From contig NZ_CP017674.1 in the NCBI RefSeq assembly GCF_001792815.1, forward strand, positions 1,550,001 to 1,614,000: a DNA stretch of 64,000 nucleotides. The letters are read 5' to 3'. The position numbers and the translations under genes were made by a program. Under the pieces are notes generated by a model that saw only the letters and a list, made by a program, of their open reading frames with translations, did not search any database and was not told where the DNA came from. Source of the DNA: Microbacterium sp. BH-3-3-3. GTDB taxonomy: Bacteria > Actinomycetota > Actinomycetes > Actinomycetales > Microbacteriaceae. This document shows, piece after piece, positions 53,933 through 62,744 of this stretch (within the stretch, counting starts at the first letter, position 1; each line of letters begins with the position of its first letter).

Positions 53933-55150
53933 TCACCATGTGGCGCCCGTACGGCGCTCCCAGGACTGCTCGATCGTCTCGCCACGCGAGACGATGAAGC
54001 CCGCCGGAATCACGAGGATCACCGCTGCGCCCAACAGGAGCAGTCCGGCGGTCCAGCCTCCGGTGAGCTCGTGGGTGACTCCGATCGCGAGGGGCATGAG
54101 CGCGGCGATGCCGTAGCCCACGCTCTGCACGAGCCCGCTGAGCGCGACCGCCGTGTCATGCGAGCGCGTGCGCAGGCCGAACAGCACCAGCACCATGGGG
54201 AACATCAGCGGGGGTAGCCCGATGAGCACGACCCAGAGAGTGGTGGCGAGCGTCGGGGCGAACAGCAGACCGGCGACCCCGGCGAGCCCGGCCCCCACCG
54301 CCACGACGTAGAACGGTGCCGTGCTGCGCATCCGCCCGACGAGCAGAGGAACGACGAGCGATACGGGCAGGCCCATGAACGAGAACAGGGCCAGCAGACT
54401 GCCGGCCTCGGCCGGTTCCACGCCCGCGACGTCGATGAGCAGCGGCGGGAGCCACGCGAAGAGGCCGTAGGCGACAGACGAGTTCACCGCGAACGTCGCC
54501 ACCAGCGCCCACGTCTGCGGCACCCGCACGATGCGCGAGAGCACCGACGCACGCGGGGCCTCGACGATGTCGGCGCGCGACGCGCGGGCGCGCAGGCTCA
54601 TCGCGATCCACGGCACCACCGCGGCCACGGCCACCACCGCCCACACGAGGAACGATCCGCGCCACCCGACCGCGTCGGCCAGGGGCACCGCGACGAGCGG
54701 GGGCGTGAAGGTCGCGACGGCCATGGTCGTGGAGTACACCGTCGTCATCACGCCGATCCGCGTGGGGAAGTACTTCTTGACCACCGCCGGCAGCAGCACG
54801 TTCGCGATCCCGACGGCCCCGAAGACCCCCGCGGTCGCCGCCAGCAGGCTGAACGCGTCGATCGCGGCCGCCCGCAGGCCGAGCATCGCGGCGGCGACCA
54901 CCGCGGCCACCAGCACCAGGCGCTCCAGACCGATCCGTCGCTCGATCGCCGGGGTGACGGTGCCGGCCAGCGCGAACGCCACCGGGGGCGCCGTGCCGAT
55001 GAGGCCCACGATCGCCGCGGGCACGTCGAAGTCGCGCTGGATCGTCGTGAGCAGCGGTGACAGCGACGCCACGGCGATGCGCAGCGTCAACGCGAGCAGA
55101 ACGATGGCGGCCGCGGCGAGCGCGGCCATCCCCGCCCGGCGCGGGGTCAC
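53933..55150 (-). CDS. CynX/NimT-type MFS transporter (405 aa)
   Basis: Twelve hydrophobic segments, with the family-typical LRIAVASLSPLL at the first helix and GWRGSFLVWA before the middle loop. Relatives export cyanate, 2-nitroimidazole or similar small compounds. GTG 55150 overlaps the purF stop (GTGA), so it is the third gene of purM-purF-MFS; a nucleobase or analogue substrate is an inference from that position. Confidence 0.88.
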   Translation of the reverse strand: MTPRRAGMAALAAAAIVLLALTLRIAVASLSPLLTTIQRDFDVPAAIVGLIGTAPPVAFALAGTVTPAIERRIGLERLVLVAAVVAAAMLGLRAAAIDAFSLLAATAGVFGAVGIANVLLPAVVKKYFPTRIGVMTTVYSTTMAVATFTPPLVAVPLADAVGWRGSFLVWAVVAVAAVVPWIAMSLRARASRADIVEAPRASVLSRIVRVPQTWALVATFAVNSSVAYGLFAWLPPLLIDVAGVEPAEAGSLLALFSFMGLPVSLVVPLLVGRMRSTAPFYVVAVGAGLAGVAGLLFAPTLATTLWVVLIGLPPLMFPMVLVLFGLRTRSHDTAVALSGLVQSVGYGIAALMPLAIGVTHELTGGWTAGLLLLGAAVILVIPAGFIVSRGETIEQSWERRTGATW

Positions 55151-56622
55151 GACTCCTGGCTGCCCTCGACCCAGGCGAGGTATTCCGGCGACACGGTGCC
55201 GGTGACGTACCGGCCGTCGAAGCAGCTCATGTCGAGGTCGACCAGGTCGGTGCCCTCCATGATCGCGGCCTTGAGGTCGTCGACCTCCTGGTAAACCAGG
55301 TAGTCGCAACCGAGTTCCTCGGCGATCTCGGGGATCGTGCGGTTGTGCGCCACGAGCTCTTCCCGCGAGGGCATGTTGATGCCGTACACGTGCGGGAAGC
55401 GCACGGGAGGAGCGGCCGAGGCGAACGTCACGCTCTTGGCCCCGGCATCCCGTGCCATCTGGATGATCTCGCGGCTCGTCGTGCCGCGCACGATGGAGTC
55501 GTCGATGAGCAGGACGTTCTTGCCCTTGAACTCGCTCGACATCGCGTTGAGCTTTTGGCGCACGCTCTTCTTGCGCACCGCCTGGCCCGGCATGATGAAC
55601 GTGCGGCCGACGTAGCGGTTCTTGTAGAAGCCCTCGCGGTACTCGATGCCCAGCTTGCGCGCCACCTGCATGGCGGCGGGGCGCGAGGAGTCGGGGATCG
55701 GCATGACCACGTCGATGGTGCCGGTGGGGGTGTACTTCGCGATCGTGTCGGCCAGGCGCTCACCCATGCGCAGTCGCGCCTCGTAGACCGAGATGCCGTT
55801 CATGATCGAGTCGGGTCGGGCGAGGTACACGTACTCGAACGAGCACGGTGCGAGCGTCGACTGCGTCGCGCATTGCTGCGCGTGCAGCGTGCCGTCGAGC
55901 GTGATGAACACCGCCTCGCCGGGCTCGACGTCGCGGACGACCTCGAAGCCGGCGTTCTCGAGCACCAGGGATTCGGATGCCACGATCCACTCGTCGCGCG
56001 GCTCGCCGCCGGGGACCTCCGGCGCGGGACGCTTGCCGAGGATGAGGGGGCGGATGCCGAACGGGTCGCGGAACGCGAGCAGACCGTAGCCCGCGATGAG
56101 GGCGATCGAGGCGTACGAGCCCTCGACGCGCTCGTGCACGCGCCCCACCGCGCGGAACACCTGCGCGGGGTCGAGGTCGGGTCCGGTGATCTCGGACTGC
56201 AGCTCGGAACCGAGGATGTTCACGAGCAGTTCGGTGTCACTGCTGGTGTTGAGGTGCCGGCGGTCCTTGTGGAAGAGCTCGCCGGTCAGCTCGCGCGTGT
56301 TCGTGAGGTTGCCGTTGTGCACGAGGACGATGCCGTAGGGCGCGTTGACGTAGAAGGGCTGCGCCTCTTCTTCGTTCGACGCGGTGCCCTTGGTGGCGTA
56401 TCGGACGTGGCCGAGGCCGATGTCGCCCAGCAGCGCGCGCATGTCGCGCGTGCGGAACGCCTCGCGCACCTGGCCGCGGGCCTTGTAGATGTGGAAGACG
56501 CCGCTGGACTCGGCCGTGGCCATGCCCGTCGAATCCTGACCCCGGTGCTGCAGGAGCAGAAGCGCGTCGTAGATCTCTTGATTGACCGGGCCCTGCCCGG
56601 CCATGCCGACGATGCCGCACAT
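55147..56622 (-). CDS. purF: Amidophosphoribosyltransferase
   Basis: First committed step of purine synthesis: PRPP + glutamine to phosphoribosylamine. MCGIVG with nucleophile Cys2, HRGQDSTG, then the PRPP loop LLIDDSIVRGTTS. 491 residues, normal length. It follows purM by 6 bases. Confidence 0.97.
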   Translation of the reverse strand: MCGIVGMAGQGPVNQEIYDALLLLQHRGQDSTGMATAESSGVFHIYKARGQVREAFRTRDMRALLGDIGLGHVRYATKGTASNEEEAQPFYVNAPYGIVLVHNGNLTNTRELTGELFHKDRRHLNTSSDTELLVNILGSELQSEITGPDLDPAQVFRAVGRVHERVEGSYASIALIAGYGLLAFRDPFGIRPLILGKRPAPEVPGGEPRDEWIVASESLVLENAGFEVVRDVEPGEAVFITLDGTLHAQQCATQSTLAPCSFEYVYLARPDSIMNGISVYEARLRMGERLADTIAKYTPTGTIDVVMPIPDSSRPAAMQVARKLGIEYREGFYKNRYVGRTFIMPGQAVRKKSVRQKLNAMSSEFKGKNVLLIDDSIVRGTTSREIIQMARDAGAKSVTFASAAPPVRFPHVYGINMPSREELVAHNRTIPEIAEELGCDYLVYQEVDDLKAAIMEGTDLVDLDMSCFDGRYVTGTVSPEYLAWVEGSQES

Positions 56623-56628
56623 GGGGTG

Positions 56629-57771
56629 TTAGCTCGCTCCGTTCGCCGGCGCACCGGCATCCGCGTAGGTTCCGACCAGGCGCACGGCGCCTCCGTCGAC
56701 GCCCTTCGCGCCCTGTTCGAATTCTCCGTCGGGGCGCGCGTCGTCGCGGACGACGCCGACCTGCCACGTGGCGATGCCGTCGGCCTGGAGCGCCGAGATC
56801 GTGGCATCCGCAGCCTCCGGCGCGACGACCGCGAGGAACCCGATGCCGAGGTTCCACGTGCCCTCGGTCGCGGTCAGCTCGAGCCCACCCATGTCGGCCA
56901 GCACGCGGAACACCGGCGACGGGCTCCACGTCGAGCGGTCGACGTCGACCCACGTGTTCTGCGGCAGCACGCGCGCGAGGTTGGCGGCGATGCCGCCGCC
57001 GGTCACGTGGCTGAGCGAGTGGATGCCGGAACCCGTGGCCCCGTCGTCGAGCAGGCGCAGGAGCGGCGAGGTGTACAGGCGCGTGGGCTCGAGGAGCGCT
57101 TCGCCCCACGTGCCGCCGAGCTCGGCCGACGCCCCGCCGTACGCGATGCCCGCGCCGGTGATGATGTGGCGGACGAGCGAGTAGCCGTTGGAGTGCAGAC
57201 CGCTCGAGGCGAGGGCCAGCACGACGTCGCCGCTGCGCACGCGGTCGGCGCCGAGGATGCGGTCGGCCTCGACGACGCCGGTCGCCGCCCCCGCCACGTC
57301 GTAGTCGTCGATGCCGAGCAGGCCCGGGTGCTCCGCGGTCTCGCCGCCGACGAGCGCGGTGCCCGTCATGGCGCAGCCGCGCGCGATACCCGCGACGATG
57401 TCGGCGATGCGCTGCGGCACGACCTTGCCGCACGCGATGTAGTCGGTCATGAAGAGCGGGCGGGCACCGACCACGACGATGTCGTCGACGACCATACCGA
57501 CGAGGTCTTCGCCGATCGTGTCGTGCTTGTCGATGGCCTGGGCGATCGCGACCTTCGTGCCGACGCCGTCGGTGCTGGTCGCGAGCAGGGGACGCGCGTA
57601 ATCGCGCAGCGCGGAAGCGTCAAAGAGACCGGCGAATCCGCCGACCCCACCGAGCACCTCGGGCCCGTGCGTACGGCGCACGGCCGACTTCATCAGTTCG
57701 ACGGCGAGGTCTCCGGCGGCGGTATCGACGCCTGCGGCGGAGTATGGGTTTTCGTGGGGAGCGGAAGCCAC
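56629..57771 (-). CDS. purM: Phosphoribosylformylglycinamidine cyclo-ligase (AIR synthetase)
   Basis: Fifth step of purine synthesis. YSAAGVD at the N-terminus, GGFAGLF, STDGVGTK (ATP grip), and the late HVTGGGIAANLARVLP. 380 residues, a little longer than E. coli PurM at the C-terminus. GTG 57771 is leaderless by the -10 spacing. Confidence 0.96.
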   Translation of the reverse strand: MASAPHENPYSAAGVDTAAGDLAVELMKSAVRRTHGPEVLGGVGGFAGLFDASALRDYARPLLATSTDGVGTKVAIAQAIDKHDTIGEDLVGMVVDDIVVVGARPLFMTDYIACGKVVPQRIADIVAGIARGCAMTGTALVGGETAEHPGLLGIDDYDVAGAATGVVEADRILGADRVRSGDVVLALASSGLHSNGYSLVRHIITGAGIAYGGASAELGGTWGEALLEPTRLYTSPLLRLLDDGATGSGIHSLSHVTGGGIAANLARVLPQNTWVDVDRSTWSPSPVFRVLADMGGLELTATEGTWNLGIGFLAVVAPEAADATISALQADGIATWQVGVVRDDARPDGEFEQGAKGVDGGAVRLVGTYADAGAPANGAS

Positions 57772-57777
57772 CGGAAC

Positions 57778-57783
57778 AGACTA
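57778..57783 (-). promoter_or_regulatory. Leaderless -10 element for purM
   Basis: Minus strand TAGTCT, 6 bases (GTTCCG), then GTG. Confidence 0.6.
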
Positions 57784-57790
57784 CCCGGGG

Positions 57791-57810
57791 TGGACACGCG
57801 CGGGTGTCCA
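57791..57810. promoter_or_regulatory. Palindrome in the purM promoter
   Basis: TGGACAC-N6-GTGTCCA, perfect 7-bp inverted repeat, spanning the expected -35 of purM. Candidate purine-regulator site. Confidence 0.5.
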
Positions 57811-57822
57811 GTGCGGCGCGGC

Positions 57823-57849
57823 GGGGGGTGTGGGGCGGGTGGGTGGGGG
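57823..57849 (+). other. G-quadruplex-forming run
   Basis: Runs of 6, 4, 3, 3 and 5 G separated by 1-3 bases on the plus strand, inside the 213-base divergent gap between purM and the 57985 gene. Confidence 0.6.
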
Positions 57850-57972
57850 CTGTGGCGTGGGGTCTCGTGACGAGCGGAGGGGCCCCACCGCCGGGCGACC
57901 GCGCACACGGGCCCCGCCCCCGATCCTCGGATGCGCCGCGCGCAAGGCCCATCCGCCCCCGACCTCGCGTCC

Positions 57973-57978
57973 TACAAT
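57973..57978 (+). promoter_or_regulatory. Leaderless -10 element
   Basis: TACAAT, 6 bases (GACGCC), then ATG 57985; no Shine-Dalgarno site. Confidence 0.65.
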
Positions 57979-57984
57979 GACGCC

Positions 57985-58596
57985 ATGACGGGCGGCCAGC
58001 CGCAGTGGACGATCCGCGAGGACGCGGCGCAACCGGTGCTCGTCGCGCTCTTCCTGCGCCAGGTTCTCGGCATCCGGTCCCCCGAGGAACTGCCTGCTCT
58101 GCGGCGCGTTCCGCCGTCGACGGTCGGGGAACGTACGGATGCCGCGCAGTCCCAGCTCGAGCGGGAGTGGCGCGAGTACTGGGCGATGACGGTCGAGCCG
58201 CAGGCGCACCCCTCCCCCGTGCCGCTCGAACTGGTCGACGGGTTCGAGACGCTCGTCGCGCTTCCCGTGGAGGGTGCCGATGCCCTGCGGCACGAGATCG
58301 TCGCCCACGCCGACGACGCCGTCGACTACGCCCGTCATGCCCACGACCGGTACTCCCGCGAGGCGGCGGCGCGTCCGGGGGTGTCCTACCGGGCCTATGC
58401 CAGCGCGATCGCCGCGCACGAACGCGTCGTCGGACGCCGCGCGCACTCGTTCGAACTGAACGTGCAGGTGCTCCCGCTGACTCAGCGCGGGGTGTGGTGG
58501 ATCGGCTCGCTCACCGTGGCGGTGACCGACGGGCTGCGGGGGGACGTCGCGGCATTCGACACCGCGATCCACCCGATCATCGCGGAACTGGCCTGA
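57985..58596 (+). CDS. Conserved-looking protein of unknown function (203 aa)
   Basis: No family recognised. Soluble, acidic and helical, with a hydrophobic core near LVALFLRQVLGI and beta segments near WWIGSLTVAVTD. Divergent from purM and ending base-to-base with the next convergent gene (TGATCA). Start chosen by the TACAAT spacing. Confidence 0.78.
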   Translation: MTGGQPQWTIREDAAQPVLVALFLRQVLGIRSPEELPALRRVPPSTVGERTDAAQSQLEREWREYWAMTVEPQAHPSPVPLELVDGFETLVALPVEGADALRHEIVAHADDAVDYARHAHDRYSREAAARPGVSYRAYASAIAAHERVVGRRAHSFELNVQVLPLTQRGVWWIGSLTVAVTDGLRGDVAAFDTAIHPIIAELA

Positions 58597-58932
58597 TCAG
58601 GCCCCGTGCCGCTCGTGGTCGACGATGACCTGACGCGTACGGCTGCCCACGGTGCGCTCGAAGATCAACGCGACGACGGCCCCGACGGTGCACCCGACGA
58701 CGATGCAGATGAGCGCCGTGAAGCCGAACACCTGAAGCTCCGAGTACACCACCTGCGTGTACGGGCTCATGCCGCTGCCCTGGATGGCGAAGGTCAAAAC
58801 GAGCGCGACCAGGATGCCGATGAAGGCCCCCGCCGCGAGGAAGACACCGTACTTGGGTGCGCGGCGCACGCTGACCGTCTCGATGTCATCGCGCACGGGA
58901 GACGGTCGTTCGGGGGCGGGCTGCTCGGCCAT
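58597..58932 (-). CDS. Two-helix membrane protein of unknown function (111 aa)
   Basis: Two hydrophobic segments (VFLAAGAFIGILVALVLTFAI and FGFTALICIVVGCTVGAVVALIF) and charged ends. Sometimes labelled Trk-like in databases, but no ion-channel motif is visible. Confidence 0.78.
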   Translation of the reverse strand: MAEQPAPERPSPVRDDIETVSVRRAPKYGVFLAAGAFIGILVALVLTFAIQGSGMSPYTQVVYSELQVFGFTALICIVVGCTVGAVVALIFERTVGSRTRQVIVDHERHGA

Positions 58933-59041
58933 ACCCCTATTCTCCCACCGCGGCGCGTCGGACGGGTCGCGCATGCCTCGCCGACGTGACACCGCATGGC
59001 GCACGGCCTGCGGCGCACGAGTAGGTCGACCGCGCCCCGCG

Positions 59042-60013
59042 TCAGCGCGCGAGCGCGCGCGGGGGCGCCGTCGAGCCGCGCACGATGAGCTGCGACGGCA
59101 GCACGGTCTCGCCGATCGACGCCGCGCCCACCATCGCCTGCAGCAGCAGGTCGACCGCGAGGGCGCCGGAGCGCGCGATGGGCATGCGCACCGTCGTGAG
59201 GCTGGGCGTGACGGCACCGGCGAGGTCGATGTCGTCGATGCCGACGATACTGACGTCGTCGGGGCACACACGGCCGAGCTCGGCCATGCCCGCCTCGAGG
59301 CCCAGGGCGACCAGGTCGTTGTAGGCGATCACGGCGGTGGCGCCGCTGGCCGCGGCGGCGGCAGCGCCCGCGCGTCCGCCCTGGATGGAGGCTGCGTGGT
59401 GGCTCAATCTCGACAGGCGGATGCCGAAGCGTTCGCAGGCGCGAGCCACGGCGCCGGCCCGCTGTTCGTCGGCCCATGAGCCGTGCGGCCCCGACGCGTA
59501 CGCGACATGGTCGTGGCCGAGGGCCGACAGGTGCTCCACCGCCTGCGTCGGTCCTCGCTCGGCATCCATCACCACGCACGGGGCACCGGCCAGGACGCGG
59601 TTGATGACGACGTGCGGAGTGTCGCCGACCAGCGAGAGGACCTCGGCCTCGGGCAGTCGCGGCGAGCACAGCAGCAGACCGTCCGTACGGCCCGCGAGCT
59701 CGATCGATTCCCGTTCGCGGCGCAGGTCTTCGTCGGCATCGAACAGCACGATGCGGTGACGACCGTGCCACGCCTGGCCCTGGATGGCTTTGAGCAGGGT
59801 GGCGTACACGGGGTTGGCCGCGTCGGGGACGACCACCGCGATCGTGCGGGTGCCCGTGGCCACCTGGGGGGTGGCGTAGCCCAGCTCGACCGCGGCGCGC
59901 CGGACACGGTCCAGCGTGGCGGGGGCGAGGCGGTCGGGTTCGCCGAAGGCGCGCGACGCGGTGGCGATCGACACGCCCGCGTGCCGTGCCACCTCCGTGA
60001 GGTTCGCCGCCAT
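59042..60013 (-). CDS. LacI-family transcriptional regulator (323 aa)
   Basis: N-terminal HTH and hinge (VARHAGVSIATASRAFG), then a periplasmic-binding-type sensor domain (VVVPDAANPVYATLL, ending LTTVRMPIARSGALA). I chose ATG 60013 because AAGGGG is 6 bases upstream; a GTG at 60019 abuts that site. It is divergent from the dehydrogenase operon and likely represses it through GTTTGTACAAAC. Confidence 0.93.
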   Translation of the reverse strand: MAANLTEVARHAGVSIATASRAFGEPDRLAPATLDRVRRAAVELGYATPQVATGTRTIAVVVPDAANPVYATLLKAIQGQAWHGRHRIVLFDADEDLRRERESIELAGRTDGLLLCSPRLPEAEVLSLVGDTPHVVINRVLAGAPCVVMDAERGPTQAVEHLSALGHDHVAYASGPHGSWADEQRAGAVARACERFGIRLSRLSHHAASIQGGRAGAAAAAASGATAVIAYNDLVALGLEAGMAELGRVCPDDVSIVGIDDIDLAGAVTPSLTTVRMPIARSGALAVDLLLQAMVGAASIGETVLPSQLIVRGSTAPPRALAR

Positions 60014-60067
60014 GTCCACCCCCTTACCTCTGTCGTCCCATCATCGGGCATGCGGTCGTGAAAAAGG

Positions 60068-60096
60068 TTGACAAGTTTGTACAAACACAGCACACT
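60068..60096 (+). promoter_or_regulatory. Promoter of the dehydrogenase operon
   Basis: TTGACA, 17-base spacer, CACACT. Six bases further is the ATG of the leader ORF, so the transcript begins at or near that codon. Confidence 0.7.
60075..60086. promoter_or_regulatory. LacI-type operator
   Basis: Perfect 12-bp palindrome GTTTGTACAAAC with central CG-free core, inside the -35/-10 spacer. Confidence 0.7.
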
Positions 60097-60102
60097 GCTT
60101 TC

Positions 60103-60165
60103 ATGCCGATCATCGACGATCCCCTCATGGCGAGCCTTCCCGCGTCGCCGGGAGCCCGCGCGTGA
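60103..60165 (+). CDS. 20-codon leaderless leader peptide
   Basis: Begins ATG CCG ATC, encodes 20 residues (MPIIDDPLMASLPASPGARA) and stops at TGA 60163-60165, overlapping the GTG of the dehydrogenase (GTGA). The ATG is 6 bases past the -10. Its likely job is to load ribosomes for re-initiation on a gene with only a weak own site. Confidence 0.55.
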   Translation: MPIIDDPLMASLPASPGARA

Positions 60166-61661
60166 CCGCCCGACTGCGCCGCGACGCGCCGACCTCGACG
60201 GCCTCCCTGCCCGACGCCCCCGCCACCGCCGGGATCGTCCACCTGGGCCTCGGCAGCTTCCACCGCGCCCACCAGGCCGTGTACACCGCCGCAGCAATGC
60301 GCGCGGCAGGCGGCGACTGGGGCATCGTCGGCGTCGCCTCGCGCTCGCGCCGCGTCGTCGACGCCCTGCACGCTCAAGACCACCTGTACACCGTCGCGAC
60401 GATCTCGCCCACCGGCACCACGCTCGAGATCCCGGGGGCGCACACCGATTCGTACGTCGCCGCCGACGACCCGGCACGCGTCGTCGCCGACCTCGCCGAC
60501 CCCCGCATCCGCATCGCCACCCTCACGGTGACCGAGAACGGGTACAGCTACTCGCCCTCGACGCAGCGCCTCGACGTCGACGACCCGATCGTCGCGGCCG
60601 ACCTGCGCGGCGGCGACCCCCGATCGAGCATCGGGCAGCTCGCCCGCGGCCTTCAACGTCGCGCCGCGGCCGGAGGAGAGCCGATGTCGATCCTCAGCTG
60701 CGACAACCTGCTCTCGAACGGCTCCCACACCGAGAAGCTCGTCCGCGCCTTCCTGCAGGAGCTGCCGGATGCCGAGGGCGCCGATGCACTGACCTACCTC
60801 GACCGCGCGGTGACCTTCCCCTCGAGCATGGTCGACCGCATCGTCCCCGCCACCACCCCGGAGTTCGCCGATCGCGTGGCCGGCCTGCTGGGCGTCCGCG
60901 ACGACGTACCCGTCCCCGCCGAGCCGTTCACGATGTGGGCGATCGAAGACCGCTTCGCCGGCGGCCGACCCGCGTGGGAGGCCGGTGGTGCCGTCTTCAC
61001 CGACGAGGTCGGCGCCTACGAGCAGCTCAAGGTGCGCCTGCTCAACGGCACGCACTCGCTCATCGCCTACCTCGGCGCGCTGCGCGGCGTGCCCACGATC
61101 CCGGATGCCATCGCCCTCCCCGACGTCGAGGCCGCCGCCGCGGCCGTCCTGCGGCACGAGTACGAGCCGTCCGTGACCGCGCCCCGGGGTGTCGACATCG
61201 AGCAGTACGAGCGCGAGCTCTTCTCCCGCTGGGGCAACAGCGCGCTGGGGCACCGCACGAGCCAGGTCGGCTCCGACGGATCGGTCAAGCTCGGCCAGCG
61301 CATCCCCGGCCCGGTGCGGCACGCCCTCGATGGTGGCGGGTTCCCGCACCTGATCGCGCTCACCGTCGCGGCCTACCTGGCCTGCATCGCCCCGCCCGCC
61401 GGCTTCGATCCCGGTCCGCACGCGGCGGCCATGACCGACCCGGCGCGCGCGCGCCTCACCGCCGTCGCCACCCGCGGTGGCCGCGACCTCGCCGCCCGCG
61501 CGATCGTCGAGCTCCAGCTGTTCGGCGAAGACCTCGCGCACCGCACCGCCTTCATCGACCGCGTCTGCGACCTTCTCGACACGATCGTCGAGCGGGGCGT
61601 CGACAGTGCGATCACCGACGCCCTCGCGGCATCCGACGCCCTGGCACCGACCACCCCCTGA
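60162..61661 (+). CDS. Mannitol/fructuronate-type long-chain dehydrogenase (499 aa)
   Basis: NAD-dependent polyol or uronate dehydrogenase. Rossmann start IVHLGLGSFHRAHQAVY, then TENGYS, the SCDNL segment, and the catalytic-helix region LLNGTHSLIAYLG (family: K-x4-N-x2-H; here KVRLLNGTH). Length fits MtlD/UxuB-like enzymes of the 490-residue group. Mannitol, D-arabinitol or fructuronate are all possible. GTG 60162 coupled to the leader peptide. Confidence 0.9.
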   Translation: MTARLRRDAPTSTASLPDAPATAGIVHLGLGSFHRAHQAVYTAAAMRAAGGDWGIVGVASRSRRVVDALHAQDHLYTVATISPTGTTLEIPGAHTDSYVAADDPARVVADLADPRIRIATLTVTENGYSYSPSTQRLDVDDPIVAADLRGGDPRSSIGQLARGLQRRAAAGGEPMSILSCDNLLSNGSHTEKLVRAFLQELPDAEGADALTYLDRAVTFPSSMVDRIVPATTPEFADRVAGLLGVRDDVPVPAEPFTMWAIEDRFAGGRPAWEAGGAVFTDEVGAYEQLKVRLLNGTHSLIAYLGALRGVPTIPDAIALPDVEAAAAAVLRHEYEPSVTAPRGVDIEQYERELFSRWGNSALGHRTSQVGSDGSVKLGQRIPGPVRHALDGGGFPHLIALTVAAYLACIAPPAGFDPGPHAAAMTDPARARLTAVATRGGRDLAARAIVELQLFGEDLAHRTAFIDRVCDLLDTIVERGVDSAITDALAASDALAPTTP

Positions 61662-61704
61662 CCCATCCGCGCCCACCCGGGCGCACAGACTCGAAGGAGA
61701 CGCG

Positions 61705-62709
61705 ATGAAGCTTCTCGCAATCCACGCCGCGGAGGACATCCGCTGGGAAGACCGTCCCACCCCCGAACCCGGCGACGGCGAGGTGCGGCTGCGCGTGCGC
61801 TACGTCGGCATCTGCGGATCGGACCTGCACTACTACTTCCACGGCAAGAACGGTGAGTACGCCGTCCGTGAGCCCCTGACACCCGGTCACGAGCTGTCGG
61901 CCGAGGTCGACCTCGACCCCTCCGGGCGCCTCGCCCCGGGCACGCCGGTCACGGTGCACCCCGCCCGATTCGGACCGTCCGTCGAGGGCTTGGAGGACCG
62001 CCCCCACCTGCGCGCCGGGGGCGACTACCTCGGCAGCGCCGCGGGCTTCCCCCACCGCCAGGGTGGGGCGGCCGAGCTGATCGTCGTCGAGGACCACATG
62101 GTGCGCGTGCTGCCCGAGGGGCTGACCCTGGAGCGGGCGGCCCTGGCGGAACCCCTCGCCGTCGCGATCCACGCCGTGAGCTTGGCCGGCGACCTCGCCG
62201 GTCGACGCGCCCTGGTCATCGGCTCCGGCCCCATCGGCCTGCTCGTCGTCGCCGCCGCCGTGAACGCGGGCGCTGCGGTCGTGGGCGCCAGCGACGTGCG
62301 ACCCGAGCCCCTCGAGCGAGCCCGCGCCCTCGGCGCCGCCGAGACGTTCCTCGTCGGCACCGACGCGATCGCGCCCGAGTCGTTCGACGTCGTCTTCGAG
62401 TGCTCCGGCGTGGGCGTCGCCCTGACCCAGGCGATCCGCGCGGCCCGCCGGGCGGGCACCGTCGTGCAGGTCGGCATGCTCCCCGACGCCGAGATCGGGG
62501 TGAACCTCGCGCCGATGCTCGCCAAGGAGCTCACCCTGCGCGGCGCGTTCCGCTTCTCGACCGAGATCGACGACGCCATCGACCTCCTCGCATCCACCGA
62601 TGCCCTCGACGCCGTCGTCTCGCACGTCATCCCCGCCACCGACGCGGTCGCCGCGTTCGCCACGGCGCGCGACTCCTCGGCATCCGCCAAGGTCCTGCTC
62701 TCCCTCTGA
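61705..62709 (+). CDS. Zinc-type medium-chain dehydrogenase, L-idonate 5-dehydrogenase-like (334 aa)
   Basis: Catalytic zinc ligands are present: Cys in GICGSDLHYYF, His-Glu in PGHELS. The NAD fold is GSGPIGLLV. The region that normally carries the four structural-zinc cysteines reads HPARFGPSVEGLEDR and has none. FGSA...FPH-like residues (YLGSAAGFPHRQGG) are those of L-idonate dehydrogenases. GAAGGAG precedes the ATG. Confidence 0.9.
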   Translation: MKLLAIHAAEDIRWEDRPTPEPGDGEVRLRVRYVGICGSDLHYYFHGKNGEYAVREPLTPGHELSAEVDLDPSGRLAPGTPVTVHPARFGPSVEGLEDRPHLRAGGDYLGSAAGFPHRQGGAAELIVVEDHMVRVLPEGLTLERAALAEPLAVAIHAVSLAGDLAGRRALVIGSGPIGLLVVAAAVNAGAAVVGASDVRPEPLERARALGAAETFLVGTDAIAPESFDVVFECSGVGVALTQAIRAARRAGTVVQVGMLPDAEIGVNLAPMLAKELTLRGAFRFSTEIDDAIDLLASTDALDAVVSHVIPATDAVAAFATARDSSASAKVLLSL

Positions 62710-62744
62710 CACCCGACCCGTCATCACTACAAAGGAGTAATCCG

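Noticed and set aside
60003..60200. Mannitol dehydrogenase starting at ATG 60103
   Set aside because: That ATG is in another frame and ends after 20 codons; the enzyme frame begins at GTG 60162.
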